A DNA stretch of 64,000 bases from Bryobacterales bacterium (lineage in GTDB: Bacteria; Acidobacteriota; Terriglobia; Bryobacterales; Bryobacteraceae): positions 17,500-81,499 of the forward strand of contig JAFAQY010000013.1 of assembly GCA_019261985.1 (NCBI GenBank), written 5' to 3'. This document shows, piece after piece, positions 8,537-18,296 of the stretch; the first letter of the stretch is position 1; the number at the start of each line of letters is the position of its first letter. The translations under genes were made by a program, and so were the position numbers. The notes beneath the pieces were generated by a model. That model did no database searches and was not told the origin of the DNA. It saw nothing but the letters and a program-made list of their open reading frames with translations.

Positions 8537-9817
8537 ATGAAACGCAAAACAACGTTTTTCACTTCACTATCACTGTTCGGCTTCTCGATGACCATCGCTA
8601 TACTTACGGGGCAGCAGGCGCCGTCCGAAGCCCCGGCCGGCTTCGATACCCCAACGCTTCAGACCGCGAACGCTGGGTCGCAAAGCATAAGTAACGGCAT
8701 CTCCGAACCGGCGGGAGATTCGTTTGCGCGCGACCAGCAGGTCTTTGAGGCGCGGGAGGATTCCAGACTCGGGCTCGGCCCGGTATTTAACGCCACCTCC
8801 TGTTCGGAGTGCCATCAGAATCCGGTGACTGGAGGCGCCAGCCAGATTACGGAGATTCGCGTCGGCCACACAGACGACAATGGAAATTTCGTAAATCCGG
8901 CGGTCCCCATCAATGGAGGAACAATCTCGGGCCGATCAGTGATCAATGATCGAGCGATCTGCCCGGATGTACAGGAGCACGTACCCGAGTCCGAGAATAT
9001 CCGCACGCTTCGCGCCGTGCTAAACACATTAGGCGACGGATTTATAGAAGCCATTGACGACAACACACTCATCGGCATCGCAAACAATCAACCGAATCTA
9101 AGTGGGGGCGAGATTAATGGCGAGGCCATTCAAGTGCCGATCCTGGAGGCACCCGGGCAAACCCGCATTGGCCGTTTCGGCTGGAAAGACCAGCACGGAA
9201 GCCTCCTCTCATTTACCGCCGATGCGTACCTTAATGAAATGGGTGTCACAAGCCGGCTGAAGCCTTCCGACACGACCACGATTTGCAAGATCACGGCAGA
9301 TCCGGAAGACGCCCCGGATGAACTGGGCATGGCCAACATCGATCATTTTGCGCAATTCATCCGTGGGACCAAGGTGCCGCCGCGTGATACGGCGCTTGCG
9401 GCAAGGCCCGAAGCGCAGGCAGGTCAGACGATCTTTGAAAACATTGGTTGCAACATATGTCATGTCGAATCGATCACGACCGCTCCGGCTGGAACGATGC
9501 TTGATGGCGGTACATTCTTGGTGCCCGACGCGCTTGGAAACAAGGTCATACATCCCTTCAGTGATTTTCTGCTCCATGACATTGGCACTGGTGATGGTAT
9601 CGTGCAGGCAGCTCCGCAAGACACGGCTGCCAAGCTTCGAACGACTCCGCTGTGGGGACTTCGAATGAAGGCCCGCTTCATGCACGACCTGACGTCACTG
9701 ACCTTAGAAAGAGCGATCGCCCGCCATGCCGGTGAAGCGCGGCATGTGGCGAAACAATTCCGGGGGCTTACTGCTTCCGACAAATCGGCCTTGATCGCCT
9801 TTCTAAAATCTCTCTGA
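8537..9817 (+). CDS. Secreted di-haem cytochrome (DUF1111 / di-haem oxidoreductase family)
   Basis: From the ATG at 8537 the protein has 426 residues. A signal peptide covers about residues 1-24 (MKRKTTFF then a hydrophobic run). Two c-type haem motifs are visible, C89-S-E-C-H93 and C305-N-I-C-H309, as in the di-haem family related to cytochrome c peroxidases; late blocks such as RTTPLWGL and FMHD are also typical. The likely role is periplasmic electron transfer or redox catalysis. An earlier start at 8480 lies inside IS66 DNA and would bury the signal peptide, so I rejected it; a GAGGT sequence precedes 8537. The native promoter may have been replaced by the insertion sequence. Confidence 0.85.
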   Translation: MKRKTTFFTSLSLFGFSMTIAILTGQQAPSEAPAGFDTPTLQTANAGSQSISNGISEPAGDSFARDQQVFEAREDSRLGLGPVFNATSCSECHQNPVTGGASQITEIRVGHTDDNGNFVNPAVPINGGTISGRSVINDRAICPDVQEHVPESENIRTLRAVLNTLGDGFIEAIDDNTLIGIANNQPNLSGGEINGEAIQVPILEAPGQTRIGRFGWKDQHGSLLSFTADAYLNEMGVTSRLKPSDTTTICKITADPEDAPDELGMANIDHFAQFIRGTKVPPRDTALAARPEAQAGQTIFENIGCNICHVESITTAPAGTMLDGGTFLVPDALGNKVIHPFSDFLLHDIGTGDGIVQAAPQDTAAKLRTTPLWGLRMKARFMHDLTSLTLERAIARHAGEARHVAKQFRGLTASDKSALIAFLKSL

Positions 9818-9951
9818 AACCTTGCCCCTGAGCTTTCCCAAGGGTTTCACTGGTCCATGGACGTTTTGGTTCATAGCTCCCGAATTCGGGATTGGCGCCG
9901 CACAGGGTCACGGTCAGGTAATATCGAACTCAGGCTTGAAAGGATAAGGCT

Positions 9952-11022
9952 ATGAAACCGAGGCTGCTATCACCGTGGGTACCGGCTGCAATGTGCGTTG
10001 TTTCCGTAGGCGCATGGGGACAGGAACGGGGCTATCCCATCACAGTAGTTCCGCCGGGAAAGGGGCCGTACCAGTTTGCGCCTGGGTACCAGACTCCATG
10101 GGACAAGATCGAGATGCTGGTGACGGAAAAGCTGTCCCCCAATCTGTATTCTCTGCACGGTTCGGCGGGTCTCGATCCGACACATCCCGACGCCGCTGGC
10201 GGTAGGGTCGCAGTACTCTTCGGCGCCGATGGCGTGCTGATGGTTGATACGCAGGACCCACAACTCGCATCCAAGACGCTGGATAGAATCCGAACATTCA
10301 CTACCGCTCCGATTAAAGTTGTGGTCAACTCGCATATTCACCCCGACCATACCGGCGGAAACGCCTTCTTTGCTAAACAAGGGGCACTTATCTTCGCGCA
10401 GGAGAACCTGCGGGACGAGATGCTCAATCTGCCGGGAAACGCCGGTCGCGCGCCGGATCCCGCCGGGGTACCAACAATGACGTATCGGTATGGCTCGCCT
10501 GGCAGCCCCGCAGTCACCATACATATGGATGGAGAAACGGTGGACTTCATCCCGATGATGCCGTCCCATACTGCGGGTGACACAATCGTACGCTTCAACA
10601 CAGCCAATGTGATCTATATCGAAGACTTTTATCGGAATTTCGGCTATCCGTTCGCGGACCAAGCCAACGGTGGCTCGATCAGGGGCATGATCGAGGCCAT
10701 CGATCTCATTGAAAAGATCGCCGGCCCGGATACCACGCTTGTTCCAGGTCATGGCACGCTGGTAACGAAGAAGGACCTGTTGGGCTACCGCGCGATGCTC
10801 GTCGATATTCTCGCAAAGGTTCAGAAGCTTGGCGATCAAGGCAAGTCGCTTGATGAAATTTTAGCGGCGAATCTGACCGGACCATATGACTCGACGACGT
10901 TGGGAGACACAAAGCAGAGTAAGGACCGATTCATTACGGAAGTTTACGACGAGCTGAAAGACTTTCCATCGGTAGTGAACGGCGTAAGAAAGATGCCGCG
11001 GCGCGCAGGCGGCAAGCAATAG
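9952..11022 (+). CDS. Secreted metallo-beta-lactamase-fold hydrolase
   Basis: The product has 356 residues with a signal peptide at about 1-23. The zinc-binding motif is H128-I-H-P-D-H133 followed by TGG, and later conserved histidines appear in MPSHTAGDT and VPGHG, so the di-zinc site looks complete. The family covers lactonases, glyoxalase II-like and sulfatase-like hydrolases; the substrate cannot be told. The ATG at 9952 follows a good ribosome site (GGATAAGG). It follows the di-haem gene after 134 bp on the same strand, so joint transcription is possible. A second, distinct MBL-fold protein is encoded at 24611..25459. Confidence 0.85.
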   Translation: MKPRLLSPWVPAAMCVVSVGAWGQERGYPITVVPPGKGPYQFAPGYQTPWDKIEMLVTEKLSPNLYSLHGSAGLDPTHPDAAGGRVAVLFGADGVLMVDTQDPQLASKTLDRIRTFTTAPIKVVVNSHIHPDHTGGNAFFAKQGALIFAQENLRDEMLNLPGNAGRAPDPAGVPTMTYRYGSPGSPAVTIHMDGETVDFIPMMPSHTAGDTIVRFNTANVIYIEDFYRNFGYPFADQANGGSIRGMIEAIDLIEKIAGPDTTLVPGHGTLVTKKDLLGYRAMLVDILAKVQKLGDQGKSLDEILAANLTGPYDSTTLGDTKQSKDRFITEVYDELKDFPSVVNGVRKMPRRAGGKQ

Positions 11023-11336
11023 GGCTGCTGGATGGTCACAAGCTTTCGACGGTCATCCCGTAGCGCCTTGTCTTACACCCATCAGGTTGGAATCCCGGGC
11101 GTGTTGAAGTTGAGCCTGTAGTTCTCGGAAGCTCGCTACGACCGCTCGGCCACAGGACTGCCGGGTGTTCCGATGTAACACATCCCGCTTGCGAGGTCCT
11201 GTAGAGAGCCGCCCAGCCCCAACATCGGCGCAGGAAGGCTGTTGTCAGTCTACGTCTCCGCGACCGCCCGCGGCCGTGGAAAGAGACGCCGCTCGCCCGA
11301 GCAAAGGGATCGGCTATGACTCCACTCGGCACGGAT
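11023..11336. other. Intergenic region without recognised gene
   Basis: Between the MBL-fold gene and the transposase relic I find no frame with family similarity or a credible ribosome site. It may be further transposon debris, since the flanking relic is decayed. Confidence 0.35.
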
Positions 11337-11555
11337 TCAGCCAGCGCGCCGCTCGTACCGATGACGGAGCCCGCCCACCTCGGGGATTGCAATAATCCGC
11401 CCAGTGTCGGATGGTTGGATCGGCCGTGACTCCTTCTGCAAGCTCAGGTGCGTGCGACTCCGATGATAATCGTCCACGAAGTTTCGGAGGTGGCGAGACA
11501 AGCTGGCTTCACTGAAAACGATCACATGATCCAGACATTCGCGGCGAAGAGTGCG
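11337..11555 (-). pseudogene. IS3/IS481-like transposase, C-terminal relic
   Basis: The frame contains RRECLDHVIVFSEASLSRHL, then YHRSRTHLSL and GRIIAIPEVGGLRHRYERRA. This is the end of an integrase-core (DDE) transposase, covering the last acidic residue region and the usual C-terminal tail. Sequence upstream of about 11555 is unrelated, so roughly four fifths of the gene is missing. The piece lies about 200 bp from the 3' end of tRNA-Leu. Confidence 0.7.
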
Positions 11556-11756
11556 ATCGCACGAATGAGCTCCTTCGCTCAGGCAGTTGACGCAATGCGA
11601 CATTGGCACAAACCCGGCACAAATACTAGTTCGATGTTGCGAGTGCCAAGTTCGAAGTTCTTGAAAAGAAAAGAGCGCGCTTTCGAACGCAGACGCGTTT
11701 GTCACACGGAATCTAGTGCGTTCCTACTGCTGGCGTGAACGCTAAGCAGTTGATTC

Positions 11757-11843
11757 TGGTGCGGATGAGAGGACTTGAACCTCCACTCCCTTGCGAGAAC
11801 TAGAACCTGAATCTAGCGCGTCTGCCAGTTCCGCCACATCCGC
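11757..11843 (-). tRNA. tRNA-Leu (anticodon CAG)
   Basis: On the minus strand the gene reads GCGGATGTGGCGGAACTGGC at its 5' end and closes with a matching CATCCGC, discriminator A and encoded CCA. The anticodon stem CTAGA/TCTAG holds the loop TTCAGGT, giving CAG, which reads CTG leucine codons. A long variable arm is present, as expected for leucine tRNAs. The 87 nt length includes CCA. Confidence 0.95.
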
Positions 11844-11909
11844 ACGATGAGGGGGGCAATTCCATTGTCGGGGAGCGCGGCCTTCGATGTCAACGAAGGT
11901 CCGCGCAGG

Positions 11910-14900
11910 CTAGAACGTAAATCGCAGGTTAAAATTAACGCGCCGGTTGGCGAGAGCGTTGAGGCCATTGGCCTGAGAAAGCGACTGGCCCAGAAACGGA
12001 GAGCTTAAGTTCGCCACCGGAGCCGGATAGTTTACGGTGTTGAATACGTTCTCGAGCTGAACGTTGAGGTTCAGCGTGTAGCGCTGGCCGGAAGTCTGGT
12101 TTCCGCCGCCGCCGCGTCCACCGCCGCCGCGTCCACCACCGCCTCCGAAGCCACCACCGCCGCGTCCACCGCCGCCTCCGGGTCCGCGACCGCCGCCGTT
12201 GAAGCCACCCTGATCGCCGCCTTGGAAGTTGCCCTGGTTTCTGGCGTTCGCTCGCGACACGCGCTCGCCGAAACCCCACGTGCGGCCAATGCGCAGATTG
12301 AACCGGAAGTTGCTATACGCAGATGCGTAATTGCGGGGGATAATTACCGAACCGTACTGCGGATTCAAAAACGGATTGCTGTTGAACACACCCCACGGTG
12401 TCGCGATGACGCCGATTGCGGGATTCGCGGCGACTGTAGCGAACGCCGGCCGGGAATTCAGTAGTCCTGTGCCAAACAGGTCCTGTCCCGTGGTGATATT
12501 CAAAGCCGGCGCGGTGCTGTAGTTGAGGTTGGGGGAAAGCGTGATCCTCCACGGCGCGGTAATGCTGCCACCCAACTGAATCGTTCCGCGCCGGTCGAAC
12601 GCCGTGCGGCCCCAATCCTGCGCAAAATTGTAGGGGTTCATGGGGAAGTTTCCGCCGCCATTGCCGCCGTCGGCATCGCCATGCGCCTGGCCGTAGACAT
12701 AGTAGCCGAAAAGATTGATGCGGTTACTAATCTGCGTTCTTACGTTGGTCTGGATCTGCAACTGTTTGAACAAGCCGCTGGACTCGTACATGTTGACGAT
12801 GCCGGAGCCATACAGCGCGTAATACGGGAACACCGCCGCGGAGGGGTTCTTCGGATTATAAGTACCCGGCAGCGGCGCGTTCAAGTCGACGTTGCGCAGC
12901 ACATGCACGCCACGCGTGTCGATCACGTTCACGGAAAGCGTGGTGTTCTTCGCAAGTTGCCGGTCTACCCCAATCGCGGCCTGAAGGTACTGAGGCGCGT
13001 GGAGGCCCTTGTAAAGAATCTGCAAATTTTGAGACTGCTGGAATTGAGCAAGCTGGGTAGTCGTGGGAGCCAAGGGATACGAATCGAGCGCAGCATTTGC
13101 CGTCGGATATTGCAGCAGATATGTTTGCTGGACAATTCCGTTCTGCCGGGCCGCAGCCAGCGGAAGACCGATGCCTACGCGGTCGTAAAAAACCCCGTAG
13201 CCGGCTCGAAGCACGGTCTTTGGATTTCGCGCTCTTCCCTGGCCTCCGCCAATGCCCCAGGCCAAGCCCACACGCGGCGCCAACGCGCCTTTATCGCCGA
13301 TATTGTCCTGGGCTTCATAGCGCAAGCCCAGGCTCAAAGTCATGCTGGGGATTATCCGCCAGTCATCCTGAACGAAAGGCGCGATGTCCCACTGGCCGAT
13401 GTTCGTCAACGGTTGCCCGCCCGCGACGGAGTAGAAGGTGGGACCGCCGCCCAATGCTCGAATCTGCGGCATGGTCAAGCCCTGTTGAAGGCCCAACACG
13501 GTGACCGAGTATGACTGGATACTCGACAACAGAGCGCCGGGATTCGCCTGGCAGTATGGATTCGAAGACGCATTCTGCAAGGCCAAGCAGTTGACGCCAG
13601 CGAAAGTGAATGTGCCGTTGTAATTGCCCGGCGAATAGCTGGAGTCCAATATCCCGCGGACGCGCGCGCCGAATTTAATGAAATGTTTATTGCGGGTCAG
13701 CGAAGTTATGTTCGTATATTCGTAATTGCTGCGGTTTGTATACGTCAGGGCGGCACCCGCGCCGCCAATGTTAAACGCGCCGTTGACGTTCACCTGCACG
13801 GGGTTTGTTGAGGTGACGTCCGGAAATGCGTTGTTCCAGAGATTGTTGTTGTTCGACCTTTGAAACTGGAAACGCGACTCATTCACCGCGCGAGCCCCGA
13901 TGACTTGCGTCTCAGTCAGTTGAACCGTGTTGGACGAACCGCTCCCGATGATCTCCTGGTTGACCAAAACACCGCTTGCCGGTGAATAAAACGGAGGGAG
14001 ATTAAAGCCCCCGATTCCCTGGTTCGGGCTATTCGTGTGGTTGTAGGAATACCGGCCGGACAAAGTAATGTTCTGGGTCAATTGGTAATCGATGCGCGGG
14101 CTGATCTGCCAGCGCGTCGAGTAGTTCGGATACCACTCATTCAGGGAAACGCCGGTAAAGGACGGCACTTGTGAAAGCGAAGCCGGAAGTTGGGCCGGAT
14201 CCTTAGCCTGAATCAGCGATACCAAGTCCTGCTTGCGATATTGGAAATCGATGTTGAACGACGCCTTGCGGCCGAGCGGCCCTCTTAAAGTGGCTTGCCC
14301 CTGCTTCTGCGAGTAGCCCGGCCTGAAGGTATTTGAAAAAGGATTCCGCGCGTTGAAAATCGAATCCATGTCCTCAATGAGGACGCTGCCTCCGAATTTA
14401 TCGGTGCCCGGCTTGGTGAAGATCTCGATTCGCCCAAACCCCATGGTGTCGAATTCGGCGGAAAACGGATTCGAATTGATGCGGATTTCGCGGATATTCT
14501 CTTTGGGCGGAAGCTGGCCATTACTGAAGCCATCGATGTAAATCTGCCCGCCGTTGGGACCTACCGAGGGGCCCGCGAGGGCCAGCAGATCCGCCTGTAA
14601 GTCGTCGGGATCGTCAGAGAGGAAATCCAGATCCTCTCCCTTCAAAATGATCGCTCCCGCGTTCTTTTCGGGATCGATCTGAATTCCCTGTGTATCTTGA
14701 ACGGTGACTTCCTGTTTTTCCACCGCGACGGCCATCGGGATATCGAGCGTGGCTCCGCGGCCGACGTTCAGTTCGAGGTCGGTTTTTTCAAACAGCGTGA
14801 AGCCGGGGGCCGCGACGCGGATGGTATATTGGCCGCCCGGCAAGCCGACAATGGTGTAAGCGCCGGTTTGATCCGTGCTCGCGACCTTGACCGTGTTCGC

Positions 14901-15053
14901 CGGACCAGTGAGAGTGACGGTGGCGCCCGGAATTCCGGCTCCGGAGGGGTCCGTCACCTGTCCGCGAAGGCTGCCGGTGGATTGCGCGACGACGCTCGCG
15001 GCCGCCAGCACCATGCAGAGACCCCAGAAGATATAGTTGTTGATGCGATTCAT
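11910..15053 (-). CDS. TonB-dependent receptor, Oar-like, with carboxypeptidase regulatory-like N-terminal domain
   Basis: The protein has 1047 residues: signal peptide (1-23); a carboxypeptidase regulatory-like beta-sandwich (about 27-105, with LRGQVTDPSGAGIPGATVTL and GLPGGQYTI); a plug-like region containing IYIDGF; and a long outer-membrane beta-barrel ending in FNLRFTF with the terminal aromatic residue of barrel proteins. Such receptors import large substrates or act in secretion, as described for Oar proteins. A Gly/Arg-rich segment lies at about 939-983, just before the last strands, which is unusual. The gene follows 15083..16282 after 29 bp, so the two are probably one operon. AGGA precedes the ATG. 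The substrate is unknown. Confidence 0.85.
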   Translation of the reverse strand: MNRINNYIFWGLCMVLAAASVVAQSTGSLRGQVTDPSGAGIPGATVTLTGPANTVKVASTDQTGAYTIVGLPGGQYTIRVAAPGFTLFEKTDLELNVGRGATLDIPMAVAVEKQEVTVQDTQGIQIDPEKNAGAIILKGEDLDFLSDDPDDLQADLLALAGPSVGPNGGQIYIDGFSNGQLPPKENIREIRINSNPFSAEFDTMGFGRIEIFTKPGTDKFGGSVLIEDMDSIFNARNPFSNTFRPGYSQKQGQATLRGPLGRKASFNIDFQYRKQDLVSLIQAKDPAQLPASLSQVPSFTGVSLNEWYPNYSTRWQISPRIDYQLTQNITLSGRYSYNHTNSPNQGIGGFNLPPFYSPASGVLVNQEIIGSGSSNTVQLTETQVIGARAVNESRFQFQRSNNNNLWNNAFPDVTSTNPVQVNVNGAFNIGGAGAALTYTNRSNYEYTNITSLTRNKHFIKFGARVRGILDSSYSPGNYNGTFTFAGVNCLALQNASSNPYCQANPGALLSSIQSYSVTVLGLQQGLTMPQIRALGGGPTFYSVAGGQPLTNIGQWDIAPFVQDDWRIIPSMTLSLGLRYEAQDNIGDKGALAPRVGLAWGIGGGQGRARNPKTVLRAGYGVFYDRVGIGLPLAAARQNGIVQQTYLLQYPTANAALDSYPLAPTTTQLAQFQQSQNLQILYKGLHAPQYLQAAIGVDRQLAKNTTLSVNVIDTRGVHVLRNVDLNAPLPGTYNPKNPSAAVFPYYALYGSGIVNMYESSGLFKQLQIQTNVRTQISNRINLFGYYVYGQAHGDADGGNGGGNFPMNPYNFAQDWGRTAFDRRGTIQLGGSITAPWRITLSPNLNYSTAPALNITTGQDLFGTGLLNSRPAFATVAANPAIGVIATPWGVFNSNPFLNPQYGSVIIPRNYASAYSNFRFNLRIGRTWGFGERVSRANARNQGNFQGGDQGGFNGGGRGPGGGGGRGGGGFGGGGGRGGGGRGGGGNQTSGQRYTLNLNVQLENVFNTVNYPAPVANLSSPFLGQSLSQANGLNALANRRVNFNLRFTF

Positions 15054-15082
15054 TTATATTCCTGTTTGATTTTTGAAACGCT

Positions 15083-16282
15083 TTATTGTCCGCCGCCACC
15101 GCCTAAGGCTCCGCCGAAATCCCACGATCCGAGTGACATTTCCTGGGTGCCGGGCTTGGTAAGAATCGGCTCTACACCGGCGAGCAGTTTTATTGCGGTA
15201 AACTTTCCCGCTGTTGCGCCGACGGTGCTGGAGACTACGATGGCATCGCCGGCCTTCAAATCCGCGATGGTCACGTTGGGGCTGTTATCCAGCATGGTTT
15301 GAAGATCGGCGGCCGCTCCGCCGCGGAATCCGCCGCCGCCCGCTCCGGGACCGCGACCGCGGCCATCCCCGCCCGCGCGGCCAAAATCGCCTTGACGGCC
15401 TCCGCCTCCACGGGCATCGGCGCCGGGGCCGCGGGCATCGCCACCTTGGCCGCGGGCGCTGGCTTCCCCGTGCAGGCGAGCGGCAATCTGCTGCGCGAGC
15501 TGCGGCTGAATCTTCTTGACGCTCGAGTCCGCGACCAGCTTAATGGTCACCGGTTTCTTGGTCTCCAGATCGCGAACCTGCAGCTCATTCGCGGCCGCGT
15601 TAATCGAGAGGATCACGCCGGCCATGTTTTTGAAATTGCCGGACACTATTTCTACGGCCGACATCTCCGATCCATCGGCGTTCTTGTCGCCGCGCGCGCG
15701 AACCTGGTCGCCCGGCCTGATCTCGGCAAGCGTGGACGGTTTCGCGTCCTGAAAACTTACCGAATCGGGCGCGTAGCGGCGGATGATCGCGTTCGGGGCC
15801 GTTTTCAGCACCAGCGTCTTTGCGCCGGCGAGCGTCCGAGTGCTAATGGTGACTGAATCGCCCGAGACCGCCGTCACCAGGCCGGTTACGCCGCGCTTGT
15901 CCCAATCGGCGCGCTCGGCGTCGTTCTTCTTCGCTATATCGCCCTGCGCCATTACCACGATCAGCGTGGCTTCTACGGACTGGTTGTCGACTTTTCCGCG
16001 CGCCAGGACGCGATCGCCGGCCTTGATTTCGTTGAACTCTACCGGCTCGGCCTTCGTGAGGTCGGTGGCGCCCGGAGCGACGCGGCGGAAGCTGACCTTT
16101 GGTTGTAAAGTCACCGTCATTTCCTGGCCCGCATCGGTTTTCAGCGTCAGAGTGCGGGCGGACGTATCGATTCCAGTAACCGTTCCGCTGGCGGTCTGCG
16201 CGGCCGTCTGGGCACAGGCCCAAACAGCGGCTACCGCGAGCAATACAACACTTCCGGCTAAGTTCTTTTCACCGCACGACAT
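15083..16282 (-). CDS. Secreted DUF5666-like repeat protein with Gly/Arg-rich insert
   Basis: From ATG 16282 the protein has 399 residues. A signal peptide lies at about 1-26. It then carries three or four repeats of a small beta-barrel-like unit (for example GTVTGIDTSARTLTLKTDAGQ, GLVTAVSGDSVTIS, GVILSINAAANELQVRD), each followed by an IKAGD or IRPGDQVRARG turn, resembling DUF5666. Residues about 265-328 are almost only Gly, Arg, Ala and Asp. I chose this start because GAGTGAGG lies before it; the longer frame to 16396 has no signal peptide at its N-terminus. It lies directly upstream of the TonB receptor, which has a similar Gly/Arg-rich stretch, so the two may act together at the outer membrane. 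Confidence 0.7.
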   Translation of the reverse strand: MSCGEKNLAGSVVLLAVAAVWACAQTAAQTASGTVTGIDTSARTLTLKTDAGQEMTVTLQPKVSFRRVAPGATDLTKAEPVEFNEIKAGDRVLARGKVDNQSVEATLIVVMAQGDIAKKNDAERADWDKRGVTGLVTAVSGDSVTISTRTLAGAKTLVLKTAPNAIIRRYAPDSVSFQDAKPSTLAEIRPGDQVRARGDKNADGSEMSAVEIVSGNFKNMAGVILSINAAANELQVRDLETKKPVTIKLVADSSVKKIQPQLAQQIAARLHGEASARGQGGDARGPGADARGGGGRQGDFGRAGGDGRGRGPGAGGGGFRGGAAADLQTMLDNSPNVTIADLKAGDAIVVSSTVGATAGKFTAIKLLAGVEPILTKPGTQEMSLGSWDFGGALGGGGGQ

Positions 16283-16531
16283 AAATCCCAACCTCACTCC
16301 CGCGATTCGTAAGAACGCAGGTCTCTTGGGGCATCTGTTAAGACTCGCTCGAAACCGCCATAGGTTACATCCGAAGCTCGCGTTTTTCGGTATCAAACAA
16401 GTCTATTTAGTTGAATTTACAGCATACATCTGCCGTTCGCCATAGCGGACACGATAGCAGCCAATCGCTTCCTCGCGGCTCTTGCGACGCGCTTTATTCC
16501 AGGCAGCGGGCTAGACGAGGGCGTCCTCACC

Positions 16532-16577
16532 AGGCGGGACGAGGCGTCCCGCGCAGACCAGGGGGTCTGCCCCACAA
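16532..16577. repeat. Palindromic repeat unit (two hairpins plus CCCCACA)
   Basis: GGCGGGACGAGGCGTCCCGC and GCAGACCAGGGGGTCTGC form two adjacent hairpins followed by CCCCACAA. The layout matches the repeat family at 19838, 22167, 33790 and elsewhere, although the stem sequences differ. Confidence 0.6.
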
Positions 16578-16625
16578 AAGAATTATCGGTGCGATCAATG
16601 GAGCGCCTGTGTTTCCCAGACTAGT

Positions 16626-16910
16626 TTAAGCCCGCTGGGTATTAGCCGCGGTCCCCCGGGGCCGCATACCATTCGCGCCCTCCGGTATATACACGATTTC
16701 CAGCCGCAGCGTATCGGGCTGCAACAGATTCTTTTGACTTGGATAGAACCGGTCGGTTGTTTCCAGGCAGGTGTAGTTCGGCATGCGCGAAAGCTCCTCG
16801 CGCATGTGCGCCTTGATTCGCTCAATCGACAGTACATTCGGAGCGGTGCGTTGCGCGTTAATAGCGGGCGCAACCGCCAGTATCGCGACACATACTCCCG
16901 AGCAGCGCAT
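16626..16910 (-). CDS. Small secreted hypothetical protein (MPNYTC motif)
   Basis: The product has 94 residues from ATG 16910 and a signal peptide ending near AINAQ. The body contains EELSRMPNYTCLETTDRFY, a motif I have seen in larger secreted acidobacterial proteins of unknown function. Those proteins are, as far as I recall, two to three times longer, so this copy may be C-terminally truncated. A TTG start at 16922 is also possible. It follows the 240-residue hypothetical gene after about 20 bp on the same strand. Confidence 0.5.
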   Translation of the reverse strand: MRCSGVCVAILAVAPAINAQRTAPNVLSIERIKAHMREELSRMPNYTCLETTDRFYPSQKNLLQPDTLRLEIVYIPEGANGMRPRGTAANTQRA

Positions 16911-16930
16911 AGATTCAATCAAATATTAAG

Positions 16931-17653
16931 TTAAGTGATTGGTGAGTTGGGTGCGGTCTCTTCTTCCTCTTGTTCCTCCACGGGCAGGGAGCCGTAGATT
17001 TCGAACTTGACAGCTTGTTTGGCGATCTCCCGGCGGTCCATCCAGATGTTCAATTCGCGACTCGAAAATTCGAACCCATGCTGTTCGGGCCGCCATGGCT
17101 GGTTCAGCGCTTCTTTGAGGTTGCGGATTTGGGCGGCGGATTCCAGCGCCTGCTCGCGGGCTGCGGCGCGCTCCTTTTGAAGCTGCCTCAGCTCCGTTTT
17201 CGCTTTCTCGAGGGTACGGTTTAGGCGCTGCTCGTAGAGGCTGAGCTTGGCGAGCAGGTCGCCGCGACTGTCAAGGGATTTGGCTTGGGCCAGGGCGGCG
17301 TGGATAGCGGGATCCTCCGAGGCCAACTCGCTCGAGAACTCGTGGAAGCCGAGGGAGAAGAGATTGTTTTCCATGGCGCGTATGCGGTCGAGCCGCCAAG
17401 ATGTGTCGGCGATGGTTTGGACGGCTTTGGTTTCGAGCAGACCTTTCGGATTTAGCTCGGCGTGGAATTGGGCGCAGTGCTTTTGATACGCCGCGAGGTC
17501 GTCTTCGGGCAGGACAACTGTTTGGCCGGTGAGTCCGTGGCGAAGAGCGTTGAGGCAGGCTCGGCGTTTGCCTTCGGGGGTAACGGGGCCGGTGGAGCGG
17601 GCGGCGTTCTGGCGGTTGACAGCGGCGCGGCCGGTGGATGGCGATGGATTCAT
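16931..17653 (-). CDS. Conserved hypothetical protein with N-x-R-NA-x-STGP-x-TPEGK motif
   Basis: The protein has 240 residues and no signal peptide or membrane segment. The N-terminus reads VNRQNAARSTGPVTPEGKRR followed by LNALRHGLTG. I recognise this as the conserved start of an abundant family in Acidobacteria and other soil bacteria, whose role is not known to me. A long charged helix, probably coiled coil, spans about 120-190 (LLAKLSLYEQRLNRTLEKAK, then LQKERAAAREQ). The end is acidic (PVEEQEEEE). AAAAGG lies upstream of the ATG. Confidence 0.65.
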   Translation of the reverse strand: MNPSPSTGRAAVNRQNAARSTGPVTPEGKRRACLNALRHGLTGQTVVLPEDDLAAYQKHCAQFHAELNPKGLLETKAVQTIADTSWRLDRIRAMENNLFSLGFHEFSSELASEDPAIHAALAQAKSLDSRGDLLAKLSLYEQRLNRTLEKAKTELRQLQKERAAAREQALESAAQIRNLKEALNQPWRPEQHGFEFSSRELNIWMDRREIAKQAVKFEIYGSLPVEEQEEEETAPNSPIT

Positions 17654-18296
17654 GAGAGCACCTTTTAAGTAGCTGCCCGCAAAAACGGGGCGCGCGGGCG
17701 GTTGCTAAGCTCCAGCGCAAAACGCGCCCGGCTGCGGCGAGTTACTTCAATCTTTCTGGCTGCGTCCGCCGCACCGGGCGCTTTGCGCTGAAATGAGCGG
17801 CGCCCACGCGCCCTTTGCGGGCTCGATTCTTTTTGTGCGCCAGCGACCGTCGCCAAGTGGCGCGCTGGAATGGGATCTGATGAAGGCGCGGGAGTTGGAG
17901 GATTGCGGGAGTTGGGAATGGCATTGGGTTGGAGTGGGCCTCCCCGAAGAATTTGCGCCGGGGGTCGAGCTATGCGCGTTCGGTAGGTGACGGTTCCGCA
18001 CTACACGGCAGTCTTAATTCGCCGTCGCTTGGATTCGAGGTGGCAAATATTCCGGTAGGTGTTCGCGTCAGCGGTATTCATAGGCATTACGACAAGTGGA
18101 TGTCCTACACTTCTGGGACGTGGTTTGGGACCGGGATTCGGGGACTGTGGGGGCTCGATATTAGGCTTGCGATTTAGTCCCGAAATTTACGCATTCCGAA
18201 ACAGGATCGAATTTTCCCTTCCATAGGCCAGCCGGGGCCATTCCGGGAATTTTGTACGCTAAGCGCTTTCCGGAATTTCAAGTGAATGGCGGCACC
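17654..18296. other. Intergenic region, no gene supported
   Basis: About 640 bp without a frame I can assign. Short open frames exist on both strands but none has a family signature together with a ribosome site. It may hold decayed coding DNA, as a VOC gene relic follows at 18297. Confidence 0.4.

Noticed and set aside
12100..12240. Long open frames on other frames/strand through GCC-rich DNA
   Set aside because: They mirror the Gly/Arg codons of the TonB receptor; no ribosome site or family signature.
12681..13514. 277-codon + strand open frame within the TonB receptor gene
   Set aside because: Antisense shadow frame without family match; the minus-strand receptor is well supported.
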